Shown here piece by piece: positions 11,683 through 23,706 of a stretch of 64,000 bases of DNA. The notes beneath the pieces were generated by a model. That model was not told the origin of the DNA, did no database searches, and saw only the letters and a list, made by a program, of their open reading frames with translations. Source of the DNA: Delphinapterus leucas (lineage: Eukaryota; Chordata; Mammalia; Artiodactyla; Monodontidae); NCBI RefSeq assembly GCF_002288925.2, contig NW_022098076.1, positions 90,799,933 to 90,863,932 on the forward strand. The letters are read 5' to 3'. Every line of letters starts with the position of its first letter. Position 1 is the first letter of the stretch. The translations under genes were made by a program, and so were the position numbers.

Positions 11683-11817
11683 ATGCCATCAGCTCCACCA
11701 ACCCGCGGGTCATCGACGACGCCAGGGCGCGGAAGCTCTCCAGCGACCTCAAGAGGTGCACGTACTACGAGACGTGCGCCACGTACGGGCTGAACGTGGA
11801 GAGGGTCTTCCAGGACG
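11683..11817 (+). CDS. AGAP1: AGAP1 coding exon C (end of GTPase-like fold, G5 region)
   Basis: A 135-bp exon: two bases completing the split Asp, 44 codons, and one base of the next split Val. It reads [19 protein letters not shown]... and ends ...NVERVFQD. The acceptor is gtctgttgcag and the donor gtaaat starts at 11818. [20 protein letters not shown] is the C-terminal strand and helix of the Ras-like fold, with ETCATYG in the G5 (SAK-like) position. Third positions are strongly GC-biased compared with the flanking intron, as expected for a real exon. From memory human AGAP1 reads LSNDLKR where this has LSSDLKR, and SSANPR where this has SSTNPR. Both look like mild substitutions. It covers about residues 181-224. 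Confidence 0.97.
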
Positions 11818-12317
11818 GTAAATACTCATGCTGTGCCTGCAGCATCCATTCACCTCACACCGGTCACTGGTCCACGTGGATGACGTGACCCCGAGCGCTC
11901 CCTACAAGGAGGGGGACCCTCAGCCCCGGGTCGCGTTCAGGGGGTGCGCTGAGCATCCACCCTGAAACAGTCCTGTGTGTACCATTGGTGACCTCTTTCT
12001 GCACAGGATGAAGCACTTCTCAAATGGTTATTTACGCACAGGACGTGTCATACATACACACGCACCATTTCTGCTTCACTGTAGATGCTCATTCTTTATT
12101 CAGCCCCATTTAAAAAAAAAAAAGTTTAAATATTTCATGCTGGGTTTGGAGGAGAGTAAGCAGAAAAGAGAGAGTCAGGTTTGGCCAGAAGTAAGTACGC
12201 CTTAGGGCCGGTGGCTGGGAGTGAGCGCCAGCATTTGGGAACTGTGTCTTTGCCTCCTTCTTGATCCCTCACCTCCAGGACAGCCACCCCTCAGGCGGGA
12301 AATTCTCCTGGCGGAGC

Positions 12318-12350
12318 AGAGGTCCCCCCCCCCCCCACACACACACACAA
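12318..12350. repeat. C-tract plus (CA)n microsatellite
   Basis: A run of C's (about 12327-12337) directly followed by a short acacacac tract. Likely length-variable. Confidence 0.8.
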
Positions 12351-13329
12351 CTGTGATGGCAGACGTCAGGCCGGGAGGGCGGGGGAGAGAGCAGGTGGGG
12401 ATGAGAGGGAGGCGGGGGGCGGGGTCTGTAGCGGGGAAGGTGGTCTCTGGTCTAGTGGGGTCAGGGAGGGTCTGGGGTAGGTTAGCATCAAAGACCCAGG
12501 AGAAGGATGCTCCCAGCAGAGGGTTCTGTTTCTGATGGGCGTCATGGGGATCCTAGGCCCCCTCCTCTTCTGGGTTAATCTGGTTTAGACCTACCTCTGC
12601 ATCCCCAGCTCTGTGCTGGGGCTTGTTGGGGGCTGAGCAGGGCAGCCAGGCTTGGTCTCCTTGGAGGCCGCCCTTGCTCCTGGGGTCGTGGAGGCCTTGC
12701 CCTGGGGAGACTGTTAATGCCAGGAAGAGTAGTAATGATGGGGTGCTCCCAGCACTTCCCCAAACCGGGCAGGTTATGCTTTTTTTTTAAATGTCCAAAC
12801 GAGCTTTCAGAGAAAATTATAGGAATTGCACACTCTCGCCATTTTATTAAATTTCAAAGATTGTGTCCATTTTTTAACTTTGCATTTTCTTCCACTTTCC
12901 TTAGCAGCCAGTTCCTTTTCTAAGCTTGCCATCTCTTTTCTCTTATCCGCCTCCCAGATAATTATCAGCCTTTTCTATTTTTCAGTACCTTTATCCTATT
13001 TAGTCCCTATACGTCACATTCCTCTCCCAGCTCAGGAGTCTCCCGAGAACAGCCCCCAGTCCCCAGGGCTCTGCGTCCCCTTTGTCCTTTACCGCACATT
13101 TACGTGGGCCTCCTCGGGCCCTGCCCACCCGTGCTCGGGAGCAGACCCCACTTAAAAGCCGTTCAGGGCCAGTATCTGCAGCTCCTTGAACGTTAGTGAC
13201 ACCGTGAAGGATGACGCAAGGAAGCCTGTGGGGCTCTCCCGAGGGGTGGGCTCCAGTGGGCGAGGTCGCCGTTTGCCCCAATAGTGGAAAGCCCTGTGAT
13301 GGTTAAAGTGGAGTATTAACAGATGAAAG

Positions 13330-13531
13330 GTCTGCAAACTAGGGCCCAGGGGCCAAACCTGGCCAACAGCCTGTTTCTATAAACAGACTTCTCTGTTTAC
13401 AGGCTGCGGGAGGGGTGCGCTGGGCTGCTCTTGGGTGTTGCCGCAGAGTTGAGTGGTTCCAGCAGGACCTTTTGGCCAAGAAAGCCTGAGATACTCTGTG
13501 GCCTTTTACAGAAGGTCTGCCCATCCCTGAC
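13330..13531 (+). repeat. Ancient hAT-like DNA transposon fossil
   Basis: Opens with tctgcaaactagggcccagg, then ggccaaacctggcc and cctgtttctataaacag. It later has gcagagttgagtggttccag and closes with ccttttacagaaggtctgcccatccctga. This is the order of a very common non-autonomous mammalian hAT element (start 'ggcaaactatggcccgcggg', end 'tttgccgacccctg'). I do not assert a subfamily name. Confidence 0.75.
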
Positions 13532-14261
13532 GTAGAGGATCGGCATTTAGTTGCGTGGATGAGTTTCTTCTCCACAGTGATTGCTTTCCTTGTACGTTGA
13601 TGGAGGTTTGCAAATGTGAACTTCCCATAAATAAATGAACTCCTCTTATACATAGTAAACTAACTAGTACTCAGGGATGACAAGTTATGGAGCTTCCCTG
13701 CCCAGCATCCAGGGGATCCGAGGCAGTGGGCAGGTGCCAGTGTGCTGGGGCCACTTCCCTGTCATCCTCAAGCTGGAAGCTGGCAAGGGGAGCATGAGTA
13801 AGGACCTTTCCAAAAGTCATTGGTTAAAATACCAGTGTTTCCTTGCTGTGACGGCTCCTCAGTGATTCCACTGGTGAACCATATTACACTCGAAGTGTGA
13901 GTTTTCACAGGCTTGCGAGACTTCCAGAACATTTTGTTATTACTTCAGAAACGATACATTCCCGTTGAGTATTTGGATTGTACAAAGTCTGCATGATACT
14001 GCAACTTCTGTGACTGTTGTGATTTTATTCTTAAAATATTTCTATTTACGTGAAGGTTAAGTTTCTAAAATAAAATTGCGGTTACTCTGCATATTTTCTG
14101 TGGTAATTAGATGGTAAACCTTTTTATTTGTTAATCGTAAACTCTTGAATTGTTAGTGGTGAAAGTAGTGGCTAACCGAATGGGGAATATACTCAGTACT
14201 TGGAAATCATTAGCAATAACCATCCATTTTAATCTTCAAGGGAAGAAAAGAAAAAAAAAAA

Positions 14262-14385
14262 AAAACTTGGAAGGTTTATAGCTAAAGAACTCAGGGCTCA
14301 GAAAGGTCAGGTACTTTGACCACAGGTACTCGCGTGGATTGGATCCCAGTCTTGGGAGCCGGGAGCCTAGAGCCTTAACCATTTT
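14262..14385 (-). repeat. MIR SINE
   Basis: Antisense MIR order: 'gaactcagggctcagaaagg', 'caggtactttgaccacagg', 'tggattggatcccagtcttg', 'gagccttaaccatttt'. These match core, spacer, box B and box A regions. Confidence 0.65.
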
Positions 14386-16998
14386 GTCATTAAAACAGAG
14401 CATCTGGGTCCTGCCCACATACCCCGGGGCAGGCTGGGGGCAGGGTACACTTTCACTGCACAGGTTCACTGCCCACTCACGGACTTGGTATATCTGGATT
14501 TCTTTTTTTGACTTCAGGGCTTTCTCTTTGCCCTAGGGCTTACTTTTATTTGTGTACTTTTTATATCTTTGCATGGTAGAAAAATTTTTTAAAAAGCATG
14601 TGACTTCTGTGTAACCATTAGCTTATCGATCAAAGAAGCATCCAGACCCGGTGTGTTACCCCAGCTCCGACCTCCACCTGCTCTTGCAGGCCGAGCTCCC
14701 GATCAACTGGCTGCCCAGCTCTGCTTTGTAAGAGACCAGGGACCTTAGTCTTTGCTTCTTTAAGTGTCCTAAAACAGAAGACAGAATGTGAAAACAGTGG
14801 AGAAACAGGATGGTTTTGCTGGTGTAGTCACATATCTCCTGGAAGGTGATTCGGGAGGGAGGTTCTCTGTTAGCTTCTCGGTATCAGGAGGAAGCAAAGT
14901 AGGTTGGTTGTTGCGTTCGTTCATTCATTCCCTTAGTTGAGCACCAGCCTTCCTCATGCCTGGAAGCACAGTCAGGGCCCCTGTCTTGGTGAAGTGAAAG
15001 TCCAGCAGGGAAGATAAACTTAGAACAGTCACCCAGCAATGCAGGCGACATCTTGCCTGGGGGCGGAGAAGAGGTAGTGCCGGACTAGGGTGCTTTCCGT
15101 CGCCCCTGCTTGACAGCCTGGGGTCACCCTCTGCTTCTTAGTTTGTGTAGCTTGTGGAGAAGAATGATCTGGCCTGCACAGGGGGTTCCTGTAAGTCAGA
15201 TTCGCCTTTTGAGAATTAATACACTCATTGCTTTTTACTTAATCTGGGCAGCTGAATCTGGCTTGGGGCCTGGTTACCCATCTGTTCGTCTGGGTTCCCA
15301 GAAGGGCCCTACGGGGCGTTCTGGGGCCCCTGTGGGCTGCCCGGGGCCCACCCCGTGTCTCTCAGTCCCATTCTGTGCTGCTTTGTTTGCCCCTGGCATG
15401 TCTGGGAGAGGAACTGCAGGCCGTTGTGTTTTTAATATGACAGTGATTTCTGTGTCTGGCATTCAGGTTTTTGAAAGTCCCTGGTCATTTGTCCAGATCA
15501 GGGCCTGGATACATGCAGAAACAGGATTGCAGCAAATAAAGTTCATTCTCGGCAGGTATTGTTTCTCTGGTGCTATAATTTTTTTTTTAATTTTATTTTT
15601 AAAAAAGAGAAGTGTCACTTTCTATAAAGGAACCAGGTCTGAGTGGCCAGAGCCCTTGCAGTGAGCACGTCTTTCATGGCGTTCTAGTTCAGCCTCTGGG
15701 CAGGTAAAGGAAGGTGGTGTTGCTGGTGGGAGTTTTCAAGCGAGACGTTCAGTGATAAGCTAAAATAAACACCGCTTAACGACGAAAGTAAATTCTTCCC
15801 TCAGAAGACCAAGCAGAGCTTAAAGGTAGTGAAAAGTCATTGGTGTGGGTGGTGAAAGTGCCCCTTGGAGGGTTACATGCGCCGTCTTGGGGGCAAGAAA
15901 GTCTTCACGATAGAGCAGCCATGATTTTAGTTTCCTGGGGTTGGGTTTTGGAAATGGTGGATTTTAGTCGCTCTTTGAACACTTTTAAATATCTCACCTT
16001 GTATCGGGTGTCCGTGTTTGTAGCTTGTCTCGCCCGGAGTGACAGTGGTGTGTCATGGACATGTGATGAGCATAGTGATTTGTGTCACTGAACAGTTATC
16101 TTAGCCTCGGGATGAGGGAGGGTCCGTTTGTTTGTTTTGGCGTTTTGTGGAAGAGAGCTGACGGACCTCTAAGGTTTTGGCGGTATATTTTATAATTTTT
16201 AAATGATGGCATCTGGCTTGCATATTTTAAAGATCTCTGATACCTAAAGAAGAGTGGCTTCCCTTTATACGGAATGCGAAGGAGAACCAGCTGGTGGTAC
16301 AGAACACCATCTTGTCTTTCCCTTATCTAAGCTGCTTTATGCCCTTCCCCTCCCTCCTTCCCTCCCCCGCCCCCAGAATGAGTTGATGCAGATTTATATG
16401 AATCGTAAACAGTATTGTTTTATGTATAGGATGTTGTGTTATTCCTCCCAGCATCAGTTGTACGCAGAATTTAATATTGTTGCACATACATTCTAAAGTT
16501 GTAGTCATTTGTTAAATCCTGATTCAGAGCATCCTATTATACACATTAAGGCATACTCCCCACTAAAGGTTTAACTTCTTAAGCTTCTATTCATTGAACA
16601 GTAGGAAACCTACCTGCAAGATTCTGCTCTGACAGTAATTGGTGGACCAGCTCAAGATCCATATAGACCAAGATGTAGATAAATTGCAGATTGCCATCCT
16701 GCTTAATTCTGCCCAAGGCTGCTGGATTTTGTCACTGGGTTGTTTGTCAAGGGTGGTTCAGTCATCTCACGTGGGAGACCTTCTGTTCTAGGATGGATCT
16801 GTTTAATTTATATTAACAGAAACGATTTAGTTTTAGGTACATGTGGTTGGCAAAGCTGGGCAGTAGCATTTGAAGGTCGCTGTCTGCCTCTTGCTAGACC
16901 TTCTGCTTACTGAGGCTTCCCTCCAGCTGTCCTGGGGGTGGACGTTTATCTATAGCAGCCCCCTCCTAGGAAGACTCATGGCAGCCTTTCGACACCAT
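14386..16998. other. Intron stretch with no recognised gene
   Basis: About 2.6 kb of mostly unique intron. A tract near 14920-15040 (gttcattcattccctt, then 'gagcaccagcc') looks like a degraded ancient repeat end. An A/T-rich tract lies at 15569-15607. Nothing else stands out. Confidence 0.6.
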
Positions 16999-17008
16999 CA
17001 CCCAGCTC

Positions 17009-17276
17009 TTTATTTCTTTTTTTTTATTGGGGTACAGTTGCATTACAGTGTTATGTTACTTTCTGCTGGACAACGAAATGAATCAGCTCTGTGTATACAT
17101 ACATCCCTATATGCCCTCCCTCCCACCCCGCCTCCCCGTCCCAGCCACCCGGGTCACCACAGAGCACCTAGCTGAGCTCCCTGCGCTATACAGTAGGTTC
17201 CCCTCAGTTGTCTGTTTTACACATGGTGGTGTATATATGTCAGTCCCAATCTCCCAGTTCATCCACCCCAGCTCTT
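17009..17276 (-). repeat. 5'-truncated L1, cetartiodactyl 3' UTR
   Basis: A T tract followed by ttattggggtacagttgcat, then the diagnostic 'gaatcagctctgtgtata' and 'gcgctatacagtaggttccc' blocks, ending 'gtcagtcccaatctcccag'. The flanks show a target duplication cccagctctt (17001-17010 and 17267-17276). The A tail is on the minus strand. Confidence 0.8.
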
Positions 17277-19393
17277 CAGATTCGTGCTGCAGTCGACATT
17301 CTGGAAAGCGCCTTCTCAGAAGCTGTTCTACTTGGGTTTCACGCCTGCCGGGGGTCGGCTCCCTCATGCCGAGGCCCGAGCCCCGAGAGATCGCGGACCT
17401 GCCCGGGGTCCTGTGGTGCCGCACGCAGCCTCGGTGTGCTTTCCAGCCTTTGCTTCCAAAGACTGAAACCCTGATGTACAGAGAATCCCCTTTCACACGA
17501 CACGTCTGCAGCTGCTTGGCCCTAATTACAGGGGTGTCCAGTACAGGGGTAGCTGTGCTCATGAGCCCAGTTTCTGGAACCTGACTGCATGTGTTAGGGC
17601 ATCACTAACTAAGCAATCTTCTGGGCTTTTCTCCCCAGTGTGGCATCATCTGGCACCGTCTTGTCTCGCTTACATCACAGTCTTCTGTTCCTCCTGCCAA
17701 GGGATGTGTCAGGCCTATTCCATTCTTTCCTGGAACCAGCTTAGTTTTCACCGGCAGGGTGGCCTATGTTGTTATCTGTAGTGTTGCTGTTGTTTTTCTC
17801 CTATTTTTATTATGTTAGAGATCAGATTGGAGCCAATTTATTGTTACTTATATATATATGTTTTCTTTTCCAAAAGAGTACTTTCAAAGATAAGATTTTT
17901 CATGTTCAAAAGCAAGCCATGTGTGTCCATTTGGCATTTAATATATACTGAAAAGGTGAACTAATTAAGTCATTAAGTGTCATTAAGTATCTGTTAATAT
18001 GCACTTTTTTATCAGTTATAATGATGACTAATGTTTATGTCGCAGTTTAAGCTAAGGGCTTATGGTGTAAGGTAGTAGATCTTACGAGGCCTGACTTGTA
18101 GTTGGGAGCCACGTTCTCTGTGGGGTTGGCTTCCTAAAGTCGCATCGTTCGGCTGGTGTCAGGCCCGCGTGTCCATTTCCTGTTTTCACTGCACCTCTGT
18201 GCCCATCACTGTCACTGTGCCCACACCCACCCCGCCCACTCTCACCGCCCTCTTTGCAGTGGAAAGTTGTATGCGCAGGACTTCCTGGGACAGATGGTTG
18301 GTTAGTGTGTATTAGGATGGGGCACAAAAAGGTTCAGCTGCTTAAATTACACTTTTTAAAGGTTTTTACTAGTTTAAAACTTCCCAAGAACAGGGATGAC
18401 GTGAAAAAAGTTACCTACCTAAGCCTTACGTAGCACTCACGTGGTGATGCTAAGGTGGGGGACAAAAGAAAAGGAAAACAGTCTTCAGGTTCCTCTCAAG
18501 TTACCTGGTTAAGTCTGACAAGGCGGTCTTCACCCGGGTTTTGCGGCTGCCCTGATGTCATCATTAACCACAGGCGTCTTTGGCTGTCACTGCCTGGTAG
18601 CTTTTAACATGGTCTCATTCCCTGGAAATTAGAATCTGTAAGTTGTTTCCAAAAGAGCCCTACCCGGCCCATCGCGGATCATCTCTCACCAAACTGAGAA
18701 TATCCCGAGCGCTAAGCAGACTTTTGATTGAGCCTGTGAGTGGAGGGGGTGTGGAGTGATTAGGGATGTGTAGGCTTGGGGAGGTGGTTCTCCTTGTGCT
18801 GTAACCCTCGTGTATGTTTGGGTGAGAAAGTGTGTAAATGATTTATAGTAACTATTTTTATGAAACATGACATTGTCAGTACTGCTTGTATATGCATTTT
18901 CAAATGCGGTGAATTTCTTAACCAGGGAAGCTTTCTCTGCAACAGGGTTAAATCACACATCGAAGTAATGAATGAATGCCAGAAGTAACATAGCAACACT
19001 TGGTGTAGTAAACTGTATTCTCAGAGGTAACAAAAACAAAAGAAAAGCAGAAGAACTTTTGAGTTACTTTACTGTTCTTAGAAAAAAATCTTTGAGCTCA
19101 AAAGTTCTTAGGGGTGGGAAGTTTTCAACACCTGTGTTCCAGGTGAGCCCGGTGCGTGTGGCACGTGATCTGTAACCACATCTTCCAAACACGGTGAACA
19201 GGTAGGGAATGTATCAAGGTGGGACCAGTGACTGGGCTGCACTGAGCAATCCGGGGCTAAGAGGTGATGAACCTTGAATAACTCAAGTGTTTTAAAACAT
19301 GATTATTGTCACCAGTATGAAATCAGCTCGTTCCTCATTTGGAGTCTCTTTGCCTAGAAGTTGCCCTTTTTAAGAATTTATCTCCCACCATGT

Positions 19394-19442
19394 TCAGTGG
19401 ACCCAGAGGTCCACTGATAATTCCTTTTAAAGAGGAATTATC
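19394..19442. other. Two abutting perfect palindromic hairpins
   Basis: Hairpin 1 is tcagtggacc / ggtccactga (19394-19403 with 19408-19417), a 10-bp perfect stem with a 4-nt loop. Hairpin 2 is gataattcct / aggaattatc (19416-19425 with 19433-19442), a 10-bp perfect stem with a 7-nt spacer. They overlap by two bases. Unique intron lies on both sides. Confidence 0.75.
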
Positions 19443-19889
19443 TCCTTGGAATATTGACTGATTTGCTTAAAATCACTTCCCAAAATGACAGTTTTTAGGT
19501 AGGGGGCAATTTCTAAATTATCAGTGTGGTTCATACTCCACAGACTGCAGCTACTGGCCTTAACAATACGGAATCAGGTGTGAAATGATAATTCTTAAAC
19601 TAGTTTCTGATATGAGTAGAAGGAACCATTACAAGGAGAGACATTTTAATTCTTTTAGAAAATAACATAGAAGTCATCTGAAAATCTTTGTCAAGATTGA
19701 TGATATTATAAACAGCGAGAGACAGTAAGCCATCTTCTATCTCATGGTGTCGTGGAATGTTGTGTTGATAGAGGCTTGGATCTTTCCTGGCATTTTCTTA
19801 CCTTGAGTCTGGACTTGTCATGCTGTGCTTCCCCTGGGAGCATTGAGTGGGTCCCAGTGTTCGTGCAAGTGCACAGAAATGCCTGAGTT

Positions 19890-20240
19890 AACTCTCACAC
19901 TACCAACATGAGGCCATTAAACACACTATTAGTAAATGTGCTGTGTTTTGATTTTCACGTTAAGAGCCTATCTTTTGCTCAGAGAATTAATTGTATCAAT
20001 GCCATAGAAAATGGTTCTTTTAATACTTTGCCGCACTGTGGCATCAGAGCTGTGTGTTGCCCCAGGATTCCTCTTAATGACTTTAGCCAGCTTGAATTAG
20101 CTTGATGTATCATTAATGCATACAAATGGCTTTTATTTTTGTTCATAATCAGTTCTTAATGCCACGGCATTCTGCTCTTTCTAATGTTTTTAAGATGATT
20201 AAACGGTGATGTATTTTTTGACCTATTTAACCCTCCACAG
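19890..20240. promoter_or_regulatory. Enhancer-like AT-rich block (candidate conserved element)
   Basis: A repeat-free, balanced AT-rich stretch with dense homeobox cores: GAATTAATTGTATC near 19985, TCTTAATGAC near 20072, ATCATTAATGCATAC near 20110, GATTAAACGG near 20196. Its texture resembles deeply conserved vertebrate non-coding elements. Conservation cannot be tested here. Confidence 0.35.
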
Positions 20241-20379
20241 AGTCTCTGATCAAAAGAATATGAAGATGTTACTTAACTAGGATAGTGAGTTGTTACGATC
20301 TGTAGCTGATGTTTCCAAGTTATTTTGAAGTCTTCTGTTTATTTTATAACATTTTTTCCCTTATAGGACGTAGCCAGAT

Positions 20380-20697
20380 TTTTTTTTATTGAAGTGTAGC
20401 TGATTTACAATGTTGTTTAATTTCTGCAAAGTGATTCAGTTATATATATATTCAGTTATATATGTATTCAGTTATACATATATATATTCGGTTATATGTA
20501 TACACACACACACTTTTCTTTATGTTCTTTTCCATTATGGTTTATCATAGGATATTGTATATAGTTCCCTGTGCTATACAGAAGGACCTTGTTGTTTATC
20601 GATTCTGTATATAATAGCTCACATCTGCTAATCCCAACCTCCCACTCCATCCCTCCCCCCACTGCCCTCCCCCTTGGCAACCACAAGTCTGTTTTCT
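20380..20697 (-). repeat. 5'-truncated L1, 3' UTR, with internal AT/CA microsatellite
   Basis: T tract, then attgaagtgtagctgattta and 'agtgattcagttatatata', an expanded TATA/CA section (20438-20516), 'gttccctgtgctatacagaa', and an end at 'aaccacaagtctgttttc'. The target duplication gac(g/t)tagccagatttt lies at 20367-20382 and 20698-20713. Confidence 0.85.
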
Positions 20698-21554
20698 GAC
20701 TTAGCCAGATTTTGAGTAACCTATACTCATTGAGGAACTACCCACTGCCCACTAGGTTAGCAGCACCAAATTGGTTCATTTCGTGGAAGATAAAAGTAAT
20801 CCTCAAAGGAGGTTGACTTTTAGTTAGTTGTGAGATGCTCTGATACGAGAAAGCATAGCTTCTCTCCGTGGACTTGGGTGTTTTTTACATGCCGCTTGCC
20901 AGGTGAAGCTGGCCAGACACTGGCTCCAAGAGTGAGTGGGGGAGCCAGGCTTGGAGCAGATGGTGGGTCCCCCAAAGACCAGGCTGTGGAGTCTGGGGCT
21001 GGTTTGTGTATTTAGTGCAGAGCCATTGGAAATTTTGTGAAGAGGGGAATGATGCATTAACACCTCTATCAGTGATCATCCCTGATTTGGGGAAAAGTAA
21101 ACTGTGAAAAGTGGATTGTAAATTTGTCTACAAGAGACACGGATGTAAAAACTTTGATGAGTAAGTTGGGTTTTGTGAGACTTGCCAAAGAAAAGAGAGA
21201 GATGGTTTTTAAAGGTTATGAAATATGGAAATAAATACCACCCAGAAGACCACCGCCCACTGGCTATTATCATTAAGGCCTGGGAAGGGGGCTGTACATG
21301 GACGCCCATGTGTTTGAAAAATGGATTCTCGGGCATTCTGATATTTCACAACCTTTTTCACAGAAATACTTTTTCTACAAAGTAGTTTCTAATTTTTACA
21401 CTGCCTTCGTCGAGTGGCTGTGACAACTTTTTGGCCCAGTCCTCTGTTAGACACTTTGTGACCCGCTCCCTCCATTTATTTGTTGTTTTAGAATTAATGC
21501 TTCAGTGGTTGGCTCTTTGCCTAGAGCTGCATCTCCACCCGTTATCATTTCTTT

Positions 21555-21761
21555 TCTCTTTTTTTGCGGTACACGGGCCTCTCACTGCTGTGGCCTCTCC
21601 CGTTGCGGAGCACAGGCTCCGGACGCACAGGCTCAGCGACCATGGCTCACAGGCCCAGCCGCTCCACGGTATGTGGGATCTTCCCGGACCAGGGCACGAA
21701 CCCGTGTCCCCTGCATCGGCAGGCGGACTCTGAACCACTGCGCCACCAGGGAAGCCCCCCT
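21555..21761 (-). repeat. Young CHR-type SINE
   Basis: gcggtacacgggcctctcac through accagggaagcccccc. Target duplication ttatcatttcttt at 21542-21554 and 21762-21774. Very similar to the copies at 2352 and 41788. Confidence 0.93.
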
Positions 21762-22936
21762 TTATCATTTCTTTAGGACACACCTCCAGACTTGAGACTG
21801 CTGGTCAGCGACTTGCATAGCTTTAAAGCTTTTGGTCCTTGTGGTTTGATAGCCTTAACCTTCTGGGGAGTCTGTATCGACTCAGGTTTCCTCCGTCAGG
21901 TGTCCTTTTTCTGCATTCTGGCCACCGTGGATATTTTCATTTTAAAAGTGCTTATTGTTTATAGACAAAATAATCATAACTTCTAGTTTTTTCCAAATAT
22001 TACTTTCAGTAGGTCTGTCCCTTAAAAAAAAAGCTTATTTGTTAGGAGGTAGCAGCCAGTTTCTTGGCTGGGATGATACGTGGGGAGCAGGGGGTCCTTG
22101 CTGCTCGCACAGACATGCCCTCTCGGGTGTACCAGGTGGGTTCCCTGAGCACCCAGCTCCGCAGAGGGCAGCCGGGCCCAGAGCCTGGTCCCCAGGGCCT
22201 GGTCCCCAGAGCTGTGCAGAGCTGTGACTTCGGCAGCTGGGTGTCGGAGGTGCAGTGTTCCCTCAGACTTTCTCACCAGCGCTGCCTGTGTCACTGTGGG
22301 AGACAGACCCCCGGTGTGAAGTGATCTCAGAGGGAAGCAGAGGGAACACCCAGGTCCTTGGGTTTGGACCTGCCTCTCGTTTCCTTGCACGGATGGGGCT
22401 GCAGAGCAGGGCAGCCGCGGGGCAGGTCCCTGGGCTGCCATTCTGGGTCCTCCTTCTGGGGTTGGGCTTGGAACTTCATCTCGACCCATGTTTCCCAGAT
22501 GCTCGAAGCACATCCTCCCTTTGGGGGAACATAAAACTCTTATTTCATTATCAAGTGCCTGAAATGTCAAAATTTGCAAACCCACAGGATTCACTGCTAT
22601 GAACACGGAAGAAAGCAGACGTAAGCATGTGCTCTTTTCACACCGTGTCCTGGGCACCTGTGTCAGCCGCCGGGAGCACAGGTGGTGCTGCCTGATTTTC
22701 TGTCTCTGCAGGTCTCCCGAGTGCTGCCGTGTTCAGTCACATGCCCTTCAGTGGGTGCACGTGGGACCTGCAAGCCTGTACTTAAATATGTGATTAATAG
22801 ACAGCAGTCAGCCCTAAAAGAAAAGAGAACCTAAGGCATGTTCGTCGGGAGTGGTCTGGCCAGCCAGCCTGTCACCCGGCCCCAGGTGCCACCCCCTTAG
22901 AGGGCTGTGCGGCTCTTTCGCTTGTGCGTGTCTCTG

Positions 22937-22952
22937 TCTGCAGGGGGCGCTG
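22937..22952 (+). promoter_or_regulatory. CTCF-like motif
   Basis: TCTGCAGGGGGCGCTG keeps the AGGGGGCGCT core of strong CTCF sites. The 5' part deviates at two positions from CCASY. It lies in unique intron. Confidence 0.45.
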
Positions 22953-23244
22953 CGACCCGACCCTGGCCAGCTGTACTCCACGTGCAGCCATAGTTCAAGG
23001 AGGAATGTTTTGTCTGTGGACTTTGGCATTTCGGGAAGCTCCCTCATATTTAACTTGCTGTGTAAACCAAATGAAAAAATACTGAGCGCCATTGCAGTCG
23101 CCTAGATGTTAGGGAATACTCCCATCCATGCACCAGGATTTCAATATTAAATGAAATACCCAGGTGTCTCCTGCATTTAAATTCATTTCTTGCCTGACCT
23201 GCGGGCTTGTAGAATTTCACGTCCGGAAGGACCTGAGACGCTGT

Positions 23245-23385
23245 CCCGCTCAACCGCTCGCTTTACGGACGAGCAGGCAGGGCCCCTGGGGCCGGTTCCG
23301 CCAGGGAGGAAGCTTAGTAGCAAAGCAGAAGCTAGAAATTTGATCTGCGTCTCTTGCCTGCACAGTTCTACCTTTGTCCTGAAAA
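23245..23385 (-). repeat. MIR-like fragment
   Basis: Antisense order 'ctcgctttacggacgagcag', 'gaagcttagtagcaaagcag', 'agaaatttgatctgcgtctc'. This parallels the MIR antisense path 'cattttacagatgaggaaac' to 'agagccgggattcgaaccc'. Highly diverged. Confidence 0.45.
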
Positions 23386-23693
23386 TGTTATACTCAAAAG
23401 CCGCTGGTTACATTTTAAACCTGGTAGTGAACGAAAATGCCCTTTAAGCGATCACTATTTTTAATATGGTGTGTAGGCCATTTCACCAGTGAGGGATCTT
23501 GGCTTAGATGCAGTGCTGTAATTATAAATTATAATATTTCGGATAAACTGTCTAATGAGAACACATTCACGCAGACTGTTTTCTTTATGTGATAGAATAT
23601 ATGGGTAATAGAAGGAGACCTGTGACAGGGTCTCTGAGATTCAATGCAAATATAGCAAAAGGAAAGTACTCAATTTTGTAATTTAGTAAGATG

Positions 23694-23706
23694 CCACTAG
23701 GGGGCA
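23694..23706 (+). promoter_or_regulatory. CTCF-like motif
   Basis: CCACTAGGGGGCA matches every position of the core CCASYAGRKGGCR. It lies 0.75 kb downstream of another CTCF-like site in the same orientation. Confidence 0.5.

Noticed and set aside
20438..20516. Independent AT/CA microsatellite
   Set aside because: It is an expanded internal segment of the L1 3' UTR copy at 20380-20697.
22022..22657. Antisense open frame of 211 codons
   Set aside because: No domain, codon pattern or splice context. Expected by chance in a GC-rich stretch of this length.
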